Positions 37,312 through 46,304 of a DNA stretch of 64,000 bases are shown here, piece after piece. The stretch lies in contig NZ_QKSB01000001.1 in the NCBI RefSeq assembly GCF_003234935.1, positions 248,001-312,000 on the forward strand, written 5' to 3'. A program made the translations under genes and the position numbers. The notes below the pieces were generated by a model. It made no database searches, was not told the DNA's origin, and saw nothing but the letters and a program-made list of their open reading frames with translations. This DNA is from Putridiphycobacter roseus. GTDB lineage: Bacteria; Bacteroidota; Bacteroidia; Flavobacteriales_D; Crocinitomicaceae. Within the stretch, counting starts at the first letter, position 1. Each line of letters starts with the position of its first letter.

Positions 37312-38560
37312 GAATATACTAACCTTACTATTTATTTTTAGCTTAAGCTTTGTAAAGGCTAATGCTATTCTCGTCCCTATGGACGTCTCCCAAAAGAACC
37401 ATTTAAAAGCCTATGGTGTCTCTTTTTGGGCACTAGAAAACAAAATCATCATTGAATGGCTATTGAATTACCAAGGTGGTAGCTTTTTATACCCATACAA
37501 TAAGGTTATTGAAGAACAACTAATCGTTAAAGGAATTTCTTACAAGGTGATTCCAACCGTTAAGGTACTACAGATAAAATCTGAAATTGCAAATCCGGAA
37601 GTTAATATGGAAGTGGTTCAATTAGAATCCGCACCAAAAATTGCGGTATACACCCCCCAAGGAAAACAACCTTGGGATGATGCGGTAACGCTCGTATTAA
37701 CTTATGCCGAAATCCCATATACCGAAATCTATGATTCCAGTATTGTTAAAGGTGGATTGGCCGAATTCGATTGGCTCCACTTACACCATGAAGACTTTAC
37801 TGGACAATATGGGAAATTTTATCGCTCATATCGAGGTATGCCATGGTACCAGCAGCAAGTAAGGGACAATGAGGCCATGGCAAGTAAATTAGGATACAGT
37901 AAAGTATCCGACCTTAAACTCGCAGTGGCACAAAATATTAAAAACTATGTAATTGGTGGTGGATTCCTATTTACTATGTGTTCTGGTACCGACAGTTTTG
38001 ATATTGCCCTGGCAGCGCAAAACACAGATATTTGTGAGCAGATGTACGACCATGATCCTTCAGCGCCAAATTATCAAAGCAAACTAGAATACGACCAGAC
38101 CTTTGCTTTTAAAGATTTTACGCTTGAAAAAGACCCAATGGTCTATGAATATTCCAATATTGATGCCACTAGAGATCATAAACTACCCGAAAGTCAAGAC
38201 AAATTCTTTTTATTCGATTTTTCCGCTAAATGGGATGTAGTACCAACCATGTTATGTCAAAATCATACCCAAGTTATTAATGGCTTTATGGGACAAACTA
38301 CCGACTTTAGAAAAGAATTTATAAAATCTGAAGTATTAATTCTAGGAGAAAGTAAAGCATTTAATACCGCAAGATACATTCATGGAGAGCTAGGTATGGG
38401 AACTTGGACTTTTTATGGTGGTCACGACCCCGAAGACTATAGACATATGGTGGGCGACCCGCCAACAGACTTGAAATTACACCCAAATTCACCAGGTTAT
38501 AGATTGATATTAAATAACATTTTATTCCCCGCTGCAAAAAAGAAAAAAAGAAAAACTTAA
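37292..38560 (+). CDS. Conserved exported protein, often mislabelled asparagine synthetase B
   Basis: A 422-residue protein with a signal peptide (about 1-24, ending VKANA). The mature sequence (PMDVSQKNHLKAYGVSFWAL, TPQGKQPWDDAVTLVLTYAE, YDWLHLHHEDFTGQYGKF-like) is a well-conserved Bacteroidota family that I recall being annotated as asparagine synthetase B. It has neither an N-terminal catalytic cysteine nor a PP-loop ATP site, and it is exported, so that label is not supported. The KIAVYTPQG strand and FTMCSGTDSFD segment are reminiscent of a class I GATase-like/BPL-N fold, but this is only a suggestion. It starts inside dnaB by 20 bases. Function unknown. Confidence 0.72.
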   Translation: MMIYRFKNILTLLFIFSLSFVKANAILVPMDVSQKNHLKAYGVSFWALENKIIIEWLLNYQGGSFLYPYNKVIEEQLIVKGISYKVIPTVKVLQIKSEIANPEVNMEVVQLESAPKIAVYTPQGKQPWDDAVTLVLTYAEIPYTEIYDSSIVKGGLAEFDWLHLHHEDFTGQYGKFYRSYRGMPWYQQQVRDNEAMASKLGYSKVSDLKLAVAQNIKNYVIGGGFLFTMCSGTDSFDIALAAQNTDICEQMYDHDPSAPNYQSKLEYDQTFAFKDFTLEKDPMVYEYSNIDATRDHKLPESQDKFFLFDFSAKWDVVPTMLCQNHTQVINGFMGQTTDFRKEFIKSEVLILGESKAFNTARYIHGELGMGTWTFYGGHDPEDYRHMVGDPPTDLKLHPNSPGYRLILNNILFPAAKKKKRKT

Positions 38561-38568
38561 TTTTTTAT

Positions 38569-38576
38569 TATATTTG
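38569..38576 (+). promoter_or_regulatory. -7 box before the 38621 lipoprotein gene
   Basis: TATATTTG matches TAnnTTTG, 44 bases before the ATG. It implies separate transcription of the lipoprotein gene. Confidence 0.45.
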
Positions 38577-38620
38577 GGCAACCTTTTGTTAATTGCAGGG
38601 TATTAAATAAAAAACGATTT

Positions 38621-39571
38621 ATGAAAAAGCAAATATTAATTTTAGCCATCATGATAATTGGAGCTGGCTTATATTCTTGTAAAAAGAAATATCAAATCAT
38701 CCCTCCTCCTGTCCCATCTTCTTCTATAAGAGATTCATTAGAGTTTAACTTTTTTGATTCTATTCAATACTTTACCGTGAATGGTCTTGGTGGTGGTGAC
38801 TTTGTTACTAACAAAGGTATAGTATTTACAATACCTCCTTATACATTTAGAGGTGCTGCAGGAGATACTATTCTTGGAGATGTTAATATTGATATTGTAG
38901 AAATATTAGACCCTGCAAACATGGTTCTAATGAATAAAACGACAACTTCAGACAATGAAGTGTTAGTAACAGGAGGTCAGTTTAGAATAAACTTTACTTA
39001 TAACAGTAGTCAAGTATACATTAGTTCAGATACCGTTGTTTATGTAGGCGTACCTACAGATATCAGCTCTCCTAACATGAAATTATTTGAAGGTTATGAA
39101 GATGCAACAGGCTTTGTAAACTGGAAACCGGTTTTAGATACATTAGGACAACCAGTCGCTACGCCTATTTTAACCGAAACAGTAAACGGTTTATTTCAGG
39201 ATTACTATTCATTTGCATTAGATAGTTTAAATTCCAATTGGATTAACTGTGATTATTTCTATAATTCATTAGGAAGTAAAACACAACTATCCGTTACATT
39301 AGGAGATAAGCATGACAACTCCAATACCTTATTTTTTATCCATTTTAATAATTTCCAATCCGTAATGGCAGGTTATTTTGATGGTCAAAAATTTGTCACG
39401 CCAGGTACAGTTCCTGTTGGTGCCAATGTAAGTTTATTATTATTTTCTGAAATAGACGAAGAATATGCCATCAAGAAAATAGACATGGTAGTTAGTAATG
39501 GATACAGCTTAACCACTACTTTAGACCCTACCACTTATAAAGATTTATTAAATACAATTAGAAACTTATAA
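38621..39571 (+). CDS. Hypothetical lipoprotein
   Basis: A 316-residue predicted lipoprotein (signal ending GLYSC-K, Cys about 20) with a proline-rich linker (IIPPPVPSSS) and a beta-rich mature part. The segment NKGIVFTIPPYTFRGAAGD resembles surface lipoproteins of Bacteroidota with an initial ZU5-like or carboxypeptidase-like strand set. No named family recognised. It is flanked by a -7 box and a strong terminator, so it is probably a single-gene unit. Confidence 0.65.
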   Translation: MKKQILILAIMIIGAGLYSCKKKYQIIPPPVPSSSIRDSLEFNFFDSIQYFTVNGLGGGDFVTNKGIVFTIPPYTFRGAAGDTILGDVNIDIVEILDPANMVLMNKTTTSDNEVLVTGGQFRINFTYNSSQVYISSDTVVYVGVPTDISSPNMKLFEGYEDATGFVNWKPVLDTLGQPVATPILTETVNGLFQDYYSFALDSLNSNWINCDYFYNSLGSKTQLSVTLGDKHDNSNTLFFIHFNNFQSVMAGYFDGQKFVTPGTVPVGANVSLLLFSEIDEEYAIKKIDMVVSNGYSLTTTLDPTTYKDLLNTIRNL

Positions 39572-39591
39572 GTCGTTTTTAGCAAACATTC

Positions 39592-39626
39592 AAAAAGGGA
39601 ATTTCATCTGAAATTCCCTTTTTTTT
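39592..39626 (+). terminator. Rho-independent terminator after the 38621 lipoprotein gene
   Basis: A 15-bp perfect inverted repeat (AAAAAGGGAATTTCA / TGAAATTCCCTTTTT) with a 2-base centre and a following T run. The A-rich left arm would also allow termination from the other strand. Confidence 0.88.
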
Positions 39627-39713
39627 GCGCTACACCCCAATTATTAATATATAATTTACCACATAGTATAGACCCAGTGCACATGGAATAGGTATTTATT
39701 AATTTTAATAGTT

Positions 39714-39721
39714 TACCTTTG
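39714..39721 (+). promoter_or_regulatory. -7 box before the DEAD-box helicase gene
   Basis: TACCTTTG matches TAnnTTTG, 16 bases before the ATG at 39738. No clear -33 TTG. Confidence 0.5.
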
Positions 39722-39737
39722 TGAAAAATTTGGCAAC

Positions 39738-41072
39738 ATGACCTTTGAAGATTTAAATTTAAATACCCCGCTACAAAACGCATTGGCAGACTTAGAGTTT
39801 CTATATCCTACACCAATTCAAGAAAAAGCATTACCTATTATTTTATCGGGGAAAGACATGATTGGCATTGCCCAAACAGGTACTGGTAAAACTTTTGCCT
39901 ACTTGTTACCAATTTTAAAACAATTAAAGTTTTCCGAAGGAAAACATCCAAGAGTACTGATTTTAGTACCAACTCGTGAATTAGTAGTTCAAGTAGTTGG
40001 AGAATTAGAAAAGTTAACAACTTACATCACTACGCGTGTTGTAGGGGTATATGGTGGGACGAATATCAATACACAAAAACAAAAAGTGTATGATGGCGTA
40101 GATATTTTAGTAGCTACACCCGGTCGCTTGTTAGATTTAGCATTAACAGGAAATCTAAGGTTTAAACAAATACAGAAATTGGTTATTGATGAAGTGGATG
40201 AAATGTTAAACTTGGGTTTTAGAACACAGTTGAATAACATCCTAGACCTTTTACCTGAAAAAAGACAAAACTTAATGTTTTCTGCAACCATTACAGAAGA
40301 TGTTGAGAAGTTAATTAATGACTTTTTTAATCAACCAGAAAAAATAGAAGTGGTTCCGAATGGTACTCCATTAGAATTAATTGACCAATCCGCGTATTTG
40401 GTCCCTAATTTTTATACGAAAATTAATTTATTGAATCATTTATTGGAAGATGAGTCATTAGAAAAAGTACTGATTTTTGTGGATAGTAAAAAATTAGCCG
40501 ATAGGATGGCAGATCATTTAGATCCAAAATACAATGAGGTGATTGGTGTAATGCACTCCAACAAATCTCAAAACTACAGATTAAATGCCATTAAGAAATT
40601 TGAAAATGGTGAGCACAGAATATTAATCGCAACGGAAATTATTGCACGTGGTTTAGATATCCTAGATGTCAGTCACGTCATTAATTTTGATACACCTGAT
40701 GTACCTGAAAATTACATTCACAGAATTGGTAGAACTGGTCGTGCAGACAAAACAGGTGGTGCCATTACATTTGTTAACGAAGTTGAAGTTCCTTCAATGG
40801 AATTAATTGAAGCGTTAATGGGGCAAGAAATTCCTAAAGTGGAAATCCCAAAAGAAGTGGAGATTTCTACTGTATTTACGGATGATGAAATTCCGAATTT
40901 AGCGGATAAGCACTATTTAAAAGAAGCGACTATTACGCAATCCAAAGGTGCTTTTCACGAAAAGAGCGCTAAGAACAGTAAAACAAACCAAGGTGGGTCT
41001 TACAAGAATAAAATCAAAGCGAAGTACAACAAGCCGAAGACAAGGAGTGCCAAGACCAAAAGGAAACATTGA
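39738..41072 (+). CDS. DEAD-box ATP-dependent RNA helicase
   Basis: A 444-residue RNA helicase with the full motif set: Q motif (YPTPIQEKALP, about 20-30), AQTGTGKT (motif I), PTREL, GG, TPGRL, DEVDEM as the DEAD motif, SAT, and the C-terminal ARGLD and HRIGRTGR. The tail after about 400 is lysine-rich (KTNQGGSYKNKIKAKYNKPK) and likely binds RNA. It probably remodels RNA or ribosome-assembly intermediates in the cytoplasm, but the RhlE, CsdA or RhlB subgroup cannot be fixed from sequence. Confidence 0.93.
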   Translation: MTFEDLNLNTPLQNALADLEFLYPTPIQEKALPIILSGKDMIGIAQTGTGKTFAYLLPILKQLKFSEGKHPRVLILVPTRELVVQVVGELEKLTTYITTRVVGVYGGTNINTQKQKVYDGVDILVATPGRLLDLALTGNLRFKQIQKLVIDEVDEMLNLGFRTQLNNILDLLPEKRQNLMFSATITEDVEKLINDFFNQPEKIEVVPNGTPLELIDQSAYLVPNFYTKINLLNHLLEDESLEKVLIFVDSKKLADRMADHLDPKYNEVIGVMHSNKSQNYRLNAIKKFENGEHRILIATEIIARGLDILDVSHVINFDTPDVPENYIHRIGRTGRADKTGGAITFVNEVEVPSMELIEALMGQEIPKVEIPKEVEISTVFTDDEIPNLADKHYLKEATITQSKGAFHEKSAKNSKTNQGGSYKNKIKAKYNKPKTRSAKTKRKH

Positions 41073-41136
41073 TAACATGAGTTGGTCGTTCGTAAAAACA
41101 GAATTAGTGCGAACAAACTTATCTTCAATAAACGAA

Positions 41137-41298
41137 TTAACCTTCTCCAGTTTTCTCCCTTAAAACACCGTTATAGCGCACCCCTTTTTGGGTGAACATA
41201 TAACGATTAGTTGTTCCATTAAAGTCCATTACACCTCTTAAAGAATTACTCTTCTCTAAAGTCCATTCTATTTGGCGTGTATGGAATTCCTTTAACAT
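41137..41298 (-). CDS. Candidate small ORF downstream of the BNR protein gene
   Basis: A 53-codon frame, with a 30-codon version starting at ATG 41229. It overlaps the 3' end of the large gene in a +1 frame and continues beyond it. The composition of the part after the overlap (MDFNGTTNRYMFTQKGVRY) looks protein-like, and a purine-rich AAGAGG lies just before the inner ATG. No family is recognised, so this is a low-confidence gene call. It overlaps the hairpin at 41169-41205. Confidence 0.2.
   Translation of the reverse strand: MLKEFHTRQIEWTLEKSNSLRGVMDFNGTTNRYMFTQKGVRYNGVLREKTGEG
41169..41205. other. Intergenic hairpin between convergent genes
   Basis: CGTTATA (41169-41175) pairs with TATAACG (41199-41205), and CACCC (41179-41183) pairs with GGGTG (41190-41194), giving a two-part stem-loop. 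It has no long T run on either strand, so it is a weak terminator candidate for the flanking convergent genes. Confidence 0.5.
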
Positions 41299-44200
41299 TC
41301 AGTTTTTCTTCCAGAGCTTCCACCTCTGCTTTAATTTTTAACACCATAGGCTTCACTGAAACATATGCTTCTTGCGCTATGGCATATTGTTCTTTATGCG
41401 TTGTTGTAGGGTCGGAGGTAGCATACCACATTTGATACACCATGGTTTCAATTCTACTGCCTAAACCTGGTAGTGTTTCCACATCTCTTTTGCTCAAGTA
41501 CGATTTTCCCCACATGGCAAATTCCACTGTTTGAATTTGTTTTTCAATTGCGCTTACTTCATGCATCCAATTCAAATCAGTATTTGGATAACTAGTAATG
41601 GCAGATTTTAAATATTTTAAACGATTACTGTAGTCGTTGACTTGCGCATTCGTCCCATATACTTGTCTTCTCAATTCCGCGACTTCAGTCTTAAACTGAA
41701 TGCTTGCCAAAGTTTGTTGATCTAAGGAAGAATTTTCTAATGCCTTCACTGTAAACTGTGGTGAACTCGCTAATTTATTGATTTCACCATTTGCAACCAT
41801 AAATAAATCCACTTGATAAATCCCAGGTACAACCAATGGCCCTACATCTGGATAGCTATATCTTCCCGGTGCCTTAGCATTCAGTTTGATTGGTTTTGTA
41901 CTTGGATATCTTAAGTCCCAATGCAATACTTGTAAACCTTTGGCTGCAGGTTTTGAAATTCTATTGATTTCGTTGCCATTACCGTCTTTGATGATAAAGA
42001 CAAATTTTGGTTTTTTATAATTATCCTCCGCCAGCAACATGTCGTTACTTGGGTAATCTATATCAGTTCCATCTTTAAATGCTTTTTTCTCTGCTTCCTT
42101 TCGCGCTGACTTTGGAGAAGCAGGTACTTCTTTTACGTAATAACGAATGGTTGCGCCATAAGCTGGGTTTTCGCCCAAATAAATATTTGCCCCTTGACTA
42201 CCTTTTCCTCTTCCGCCTAGCGGATTACTCGGCATATAAGCCAAAGCTGTTTTAATTGGAAAAATGATCGCTGCTTCAGTTTTCAATTGTTCCTCGTTCA
42301 ATTGTTTTAAAATGGAATAATTATCCAAAATATAAAACCCACGACCAAAACTAGCCAACACCAAATCGTTTTCTCTTTTTTGAATGGCAATGTCTCTGAT
42401 GGCAATTGTAGGTAAACCACCTTTTAATTGGTGCCAATTTTCTCCTCCATTGATCGTGAAAAACACACCAAACTCTGTTCCTGCAAACAACAAGTTAGCA
42501 TTTTCATGGTCTTCAGCAATGGCGTAAACACTTCCTCTCTCAGGTAAATCTCCACTAATATTTTTCCAATTTGTTCCCGTATCTGTACTCTTAAAAATAT
42601 AAGGTTTAAAATCGCCTTGCTTATGGTTATTAAACACCGCATAAACATGATTTTCATTGTGCTGCGAAGCCAATAACATATTTACATAAGTCATACTAGG
42701 TACACCTGCAAAACTTTCCTGTTTTGTCCATGATTCTCCCCCGTTTTTTGTCACTTGTATCCACCCATCATCTGTCCCCGCATAAAGCACTTTCTCATTA
42801 ATTGGCGATTCCGATAAGGCTACAATATTGCCAAAAATTGTAGTCGACTTATTTTTCATCACCACTTCAGGCGACTGAACTTTCCCCATCACCTTCATTT
42901 TGTTTCTATCTAATTGTCGGGTTAAATCTCCAGAAATAGTCTGCCAGGTATTCCCTCTATCATCCGATTTAAAGACTTTATTGGCCGCAAAATATAAGCG
43001 TTTGTGGTCGTGATTTGAAATCACTAAAGGTGCGTCCCAATTCCAACGGAAAGCTGCTTCACCTTTTTTTGGCATGGGTTGAATCCCCATTTTTTCTCCC
43101 GATTGCTTGTCGTATCTCACCAACCAACCATACTGTGCTTGTGCATAAATGATATTTGGATCGATAGGATCAACTTGAGACTCAAAACCATCTCCTCCGT
43201 TGGTGATAAACCAGTCGGAATTTAAAATACCGGCATTATTAATGGTCGCCGAAGGACCACCAATTGAATTATTATCTTGTGTACCACCGTAAACATTATA
43301 AAATGGTTTGTCGTTGTCTAAGGATACTTTGTAGAATTGTGCCAAGGGCAAATAAGCGCACCATGACCAGTTTTGAGCATGATCCCATGTTTCATATAAA
43401 CCACCATCACAACCAATTCTCCAATGGTCTTTATTATTGGGATCAATCCACATACAATGGTTGTCAACGTGCTTGTCTTTTTCACCTGTTCTTTTAAAAG
43501 TTTTACCACCATCCTCAGTATGGTGTAACCAAGTATTCATGCTAAACACTTTGTCCACATCAAAAGGATCACATATAATTTCTTGGTAATAATTCCCACT
43601 GGTTTTATAGCTACTTCTTTTCTCCCAACTCGCCCCTTTATCGATCGACCTATAAAAACCACTTTTTTCTCCTTCAGCTTCTACAATAGCATAAACATAA
43701 TTATGATCAACTGGCGAAATTGCCAGTCCTACCCTACCCATTTTACCACTAGGCAAACCAGTCTTTAATTCTTTCCACGTTTTACCGCCATCTACTGTTT
43801 TGTATATTGCCGACTCTTCACCACCACCTACATAAGTAAATACATGTCTTCTTCTTTGGTGTGCTGTTGCATACATCACTTGGGTGTTTTCGGGATCCAT
43901 CACTAAATCAGCGATTCCAGTATGTTCAGAAACAAAAAATATGCGTTCCCAATTTTCCCCTCCGTCCATTGATTTGTACACACCTCTTTCACCGCCTGCA
44001 GACCACAAAGGCCCATATGCAGCAACATATACCATGTCAGAATTATTAGGATCAACCAATACTTTTGAAATGTGTTCAGAATTTTTTAAACCTTTATTAT
44101 CCCATGATTTACCACCATCAATTGATTTATAGACACCATCTCCATAAGCCACCGAACGTTGGTTATTATTTTCTCCTGTTCCAACCCATAAAATATTCGT

Positions 44201-44521
44201 ATTATTTGGATCCATGCTAATACAGCCGATAGAATAAGCACCATAATTATCAAAAATAGGATCGAAACTGGTTCCTGAATTTGTCGTTTTCCAAACACCC
44301 CCAGAAGCGACAGCCAAATAATATTCACTAGCATTGGTAGGATTTACAACCATGTCAGCAATTCTTCCAGATATTACTGCTGGTCCTATATTTCTAAATT
44401 TTAAACTAGAAACAAAACTTGAATTAATAATTGTTTTTGATTCTGCTTGGTCTTTATCATTTTTTTGAGCCACTAGTAATGTGGACAATAAAACACAAAT
44501 GATCGTTAAAAATTGCTTCAT
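41246..44521 (-). CDS. Large exported BNR/sortilin (VPS10)-like repeat protein
   Basis: A 1091-residue exported protein (signal about 1-18, ending LLVAQ). From about 35 to 720 it carries repeated beta-propeller blades with Asp-box-like text (GVWKTTNSGTSF, GVYKSIDGGKSW, GVYKSMDGGENW, AIYKTVDGGKTW, GVFFTINGGENW), as in sortilin/VPS10 and glycosidase-like BNR proteins. The C-terminal third has a beta-sandwich (IKDGNGNEINRISKPA) and a helical tail. Databases often call it glycosyl hydrolase; no catalytic residues support that. It is likely a periplasmic or surface binding protein. Single gene; the ending PYTPNRMDFREE matches the family's usual C-terminal block as I recall it. Confidence 0.8.
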   Translation of the reverse strand: MKQFLTIICVLLSTLLVAQKNDKDQAESKTIINSSFVSSLKFRNIGPAVISGRIADMVVNPTNASEYYLAVASGGVWKTTNSGTSFDPIFDNYGAYSIGCISMDPNNTNILWVGTGENNNQRSVAYGDGVYKSIDGGKSWDNKGLKNSEHISKVLVDPNNSDMVYVAAYGPLWSAGGERGVYKSMDGGENWERIFFVSEHTGIADLVMDPENTQVMYATAHQRRRHVFTYVGGGEESAIYKTVDGGKTWKELKTGLPSGKMGRVGLAISPVDHNYVYAIVEAEGEKSGFYRSIDKGASWEKRSSYKTSGNYYQEIICDPFDVDKVFSMNTWLHHTEDGGKTFKRTGEKDKHVDNHCMWIDPNNKDHWRIGCDGGLYETWDHAQNWSWCAYLPLAQFYKVSLDNDKPFYNVYGGTQDNNSIGGPSATINNAGILNSDWFITNGGDGFESQVDPIDPNIIYAQAQYGWLVRYDKQSGEKMGIQPMPKKGEAAFRWNWDAPLVISNHDHKRLYFAANKVFKSDDRGNTWQTISGDLTRQLDRNKMKVMGKVQSPEVVMKNKSTTIFGNIVALSESPINEKVLYAGTDDGWIQVTKNGGESWTKQESFAGVPSMTYVNMLLASQHNENHVYAVFNNHKQGDFKPYIFKSTDTGTNWKNISGDLPERGSVYAIAEDHENANLLFAGTEFGVFFTINGGENWHQLKGGLPTIAIRDIAIQKRENDLVLASFGRGFYILDNYSILKQLNEEQLKTEAAIIFPIKTALAYMPSNPLGGRGKGSQGANIYLGENPAYGATIRYYVKEVPASPKSARKEAEKKAFKDGTDIDYPSNDMLLAEDNYKKPKFVFIIKDGNGNEINRISKPAAKGLQVLHWDLRYPSTKPIKLNAKAPGRYSYPDVGPLVVPGIYQVDLFMVANGEINKLASSPQFTVKALENSSLDQQTLASIQFKTEVAELRRQVYGTNAQVNDYSNRLKYLKSAITSYPNTDLNWMHEVSAIEKQIQTVEFAMWGKSYLSKRDVETLPGLGSRIETMVYQMWYATSDPTTTHKEQYAIAQEAYVSVKPMVLKIKAEVEALEEKLNVKGIPYTPNRMDFREE

Positions 44522-44665
44522 AAATGGCGTTTTAATAAATTATGGATGCTTAAATTTACAAAACAAATTGTGTTTGTTGATTTTTAAAAGGAGAAATAAA
44601 AAATCGAAGCTAGAATTGACTTTGTATAGACAATTACAAGTTGTGTTTTTAAAAAATAAATCCGC

Positions 44666-45082
44666 TTAATTATAAGTGATGCATTCTTCGTATGGATGAA
44701 TTAAAATGACATCTCCATTTTGATCAATTGTTCGAATAGAAATAGTAAAACAAAACGTTTTTCCAATTTCCGGATCAATCATACTATAAATAAAAGTAGT
44801 ATAAGTATATGATTTTTGACTGGGAGACCCTAGTAAATCAATATTAACATTAAGCCATTTCACTGCCCATGGCAACAAATCTTCTTCTATTCTAAATTTA
44901 AAATTAACAACCAACTCTGAGTCTTTCTTATAGCTGTAGATATTTTCAAAATGAAACCATTTTTCTCCACTATAAATACTATCGTAAATATTTGTATTTA
45001 ATTCCTCAGTATAGTTCATTTTTTTAAAGCAAGAACTCATAAGTAAAACTAATATTGGTATAAGTACTAAGACACTTTTCAT
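44666..45082 (-). CDS. Hypothetical lipoprotein, third gene of a three-gene operon
   Basis: A 138-residue predicted lipoprotein (signal ending LMSSC-F, Cys about 18). The mature part has alternating strands (ELVVNFKFRIEEDLLPW, TYTTFIYSMIDPEIG) and two further cysteines (FCFTISIRT and EECITYN). No family recognised. Its start overlaps the previous stop by ATGA, so it is translationally coupled to the PEGA-like gene upstream. Confidence 0.6.
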   Translation of the reverse strand: MKSVLVLIPILVLLMSSCFKKMNYTEELNTNIYDSIYSGEKWFHFENIYSYKKDSELVVNFKFRIEEDLLPWAVKWLNVNIDLLGSPSQKSYTYTTFIYSMIDPEIGKTFCFTISIRTIDQNGDVILIHPYEECITYN

Positions 45083-45777
45083 AAATTAAAAGAAATATTT
45101 ATTGAGTTAATATTATAGCAAATAGAAAGTTTATTTGCAAAGGGACTATCTTCTTCAAACAATGCTTTAAACGGATATTTTTTATTTAAATAGCGCAGTC
45201 CAACCATACTAATTCCCGCTCCAATTCCCCCAACAATTAAACCGGTATAAAGTCTTTTTCGATTTAAGTTATAACTATTTTGCATTAGCAAGAGTTCTTC
45301 TTTAAAGTTCAATACAGCTCCTTGATTAGACTTTTTATTGTAGTCCTGAATAAAAAGGTCGACATCCTTATTTACTTTAATTGCTTTTGCGCTAAAATAA
45401 GCAGTTGAAACAAAACCGCCCAGTGAAACGGCCATTGGTAACCTAAAAAAAGTGGTTCTCTTTTTATTCCTTAATACATTTGACCGTGATCTGCTATAAA
45501 ACTCTTTTGAAAGCTTCATTTTAATGAAAACAATTGTTTCGATATTTTCTTTAATAATAAATGAGGTATCTACCATTTTATACCCTGGAGACCATATTTT
45601 AGCCTTATAAACTCCCACGTCTAGTGTATCTCTGTAAGTTCTGGTAATTAATTTATCATTTAATAGCACTTCAAAATACCCGTTAGACTGATCAATTAAA
45701 TACCTTACTCTTCCGGTAACCTGAGCACTGGATGTAGCACTCATAAATAACAATAGAAAAAACATAAATAACTTCAT
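45079..45777 (-). CDS. PEGA-like exported protein, second gene of a three-gene operon
   Basis: A 232-residue exported protein (signal about 1-18, ending SSAQ). Residues 19-90 form a PEGA-like small beta domain (YFEVLLNDKLITRTYRD, LDVGVYKAKIWSPGYKMVDT). They are followed by a hydrophobic helix (about 116-133), a charged coiled stretch (about 134-178) and a second hydrophobic helix (about 179-195, LYTGLIVGGIGAGISMVGL). The C-terminal part is soluble. The fold and order repeat those of the upstream 176-residue protein. No named family recognised. ATGA overlaps on both sides couple it to its neighbours. Confidence 0.6.
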   Translation of the reverse strand: MKLFMFFLLLFMSATSSAQVTGRVRYLIDQSNGYFEVLLNDKLITRTYRDTLDVGVYKAKIWSPGYKMVDTSFIIKENIETIVFIKMKLSKEFYSRSRSNVLRNKKRTTFFRLPMAVSLGGFVSTAYFSAKAIKVNKDVDLFIQDYNKKSNQGAVLNFKEELLLMQNSYNLNRKRLYTGLIVGGIGAGISMVGLRYLNKKYPFKALFEEDSPFANKLSICYNINSINISFNL

Positions 45778-46304
45778 AATACCTTACATTTTGTGGTTAC
45801 ACCATACTTTTCAAAATTACTAATCATACCATATTGACCCTCCACTTCTGATAAATAATTTAAATCTAAAGATTTACTTAGGACCTCTAAATCATGATAT
45901 AAACTTAATCCTGAATTATATTTCTGTATAGCATAATAAGCTGCTATACCAGTTGGGATAAACGTTGAAAAGGCAAGACTAGCCTTGATCCCGTATTCAA
46001 TTCTGTCACTTTTATTTTTACTTATTTCGGGTAAAACTTTAGCACTTCTGTATTGAAACAAATTATAGGTATCTGACTTAACCACTATGGTGTCCATTCT
46101 CACTTCTGTTCCTGGAACCCAAATTTCGACAAAATAATTTCCTTCTGCTAATTGAATTTTTTTTGTGGAATATACAGCATTGGAATCGATTCTAATTTTG
46201 AAAATACCATTTTGTGGAAACTCAAATTGAACTGTCATTAATGGTTGACCGAAATTCCAGTTAGATACTCCCAACCATAATAAAAATATTAAATATTTAA
46301 GCAT
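45774..46304 (-). CDS. PEGA-like exported protein, first gene of a three-gene operon
   Basis: A 176-residue exported protein (signal about 1-19, ending WNFGQ) with the same layout as the next gene: a small beta domain (IFKIRIDSN, LAEGNYFVEIWVPGTEVRMDT), a hydrophobic segment (about 110-127) and a charged stretch. It stops (TKCKVL) where the downstream relative continues into its second helix, so it is shorter at the C-terminus by about 55 residues. It may have been shortened after duplication. Its TGA overlaps the next start. No named family recognised. Confidence 0.55.
   Translation of the reverse strand: MLKYLIFLLWLGVSNWNFGQPLMTVQFEFPQNGIFKIRIDSNAVYSTKKIQLAEGNYFVEIWVPGTEVRMDTIVVKSDTYNLFQYRSAKVLPEISKNKSDRIEYGIKASLAFSTFIPTGIAAYYAIQKYNSGLSLYHDLEVLSKSLDLNYLSEVEGQYGMISNFEKYGVTTKCKVL

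Noticed and set aside
37292..38560. Asparagine synthetase B
   Set aside because: The protein is exported and has neither the N-terminal cysteine nor the ATP pyrophosphatase motif.
41246..44521. Glycoside hydrolase
   Set aside because: Only BNR/Asp-box propeller repeats are visible; no catalytic acid pair or hydrolase family motif was found.
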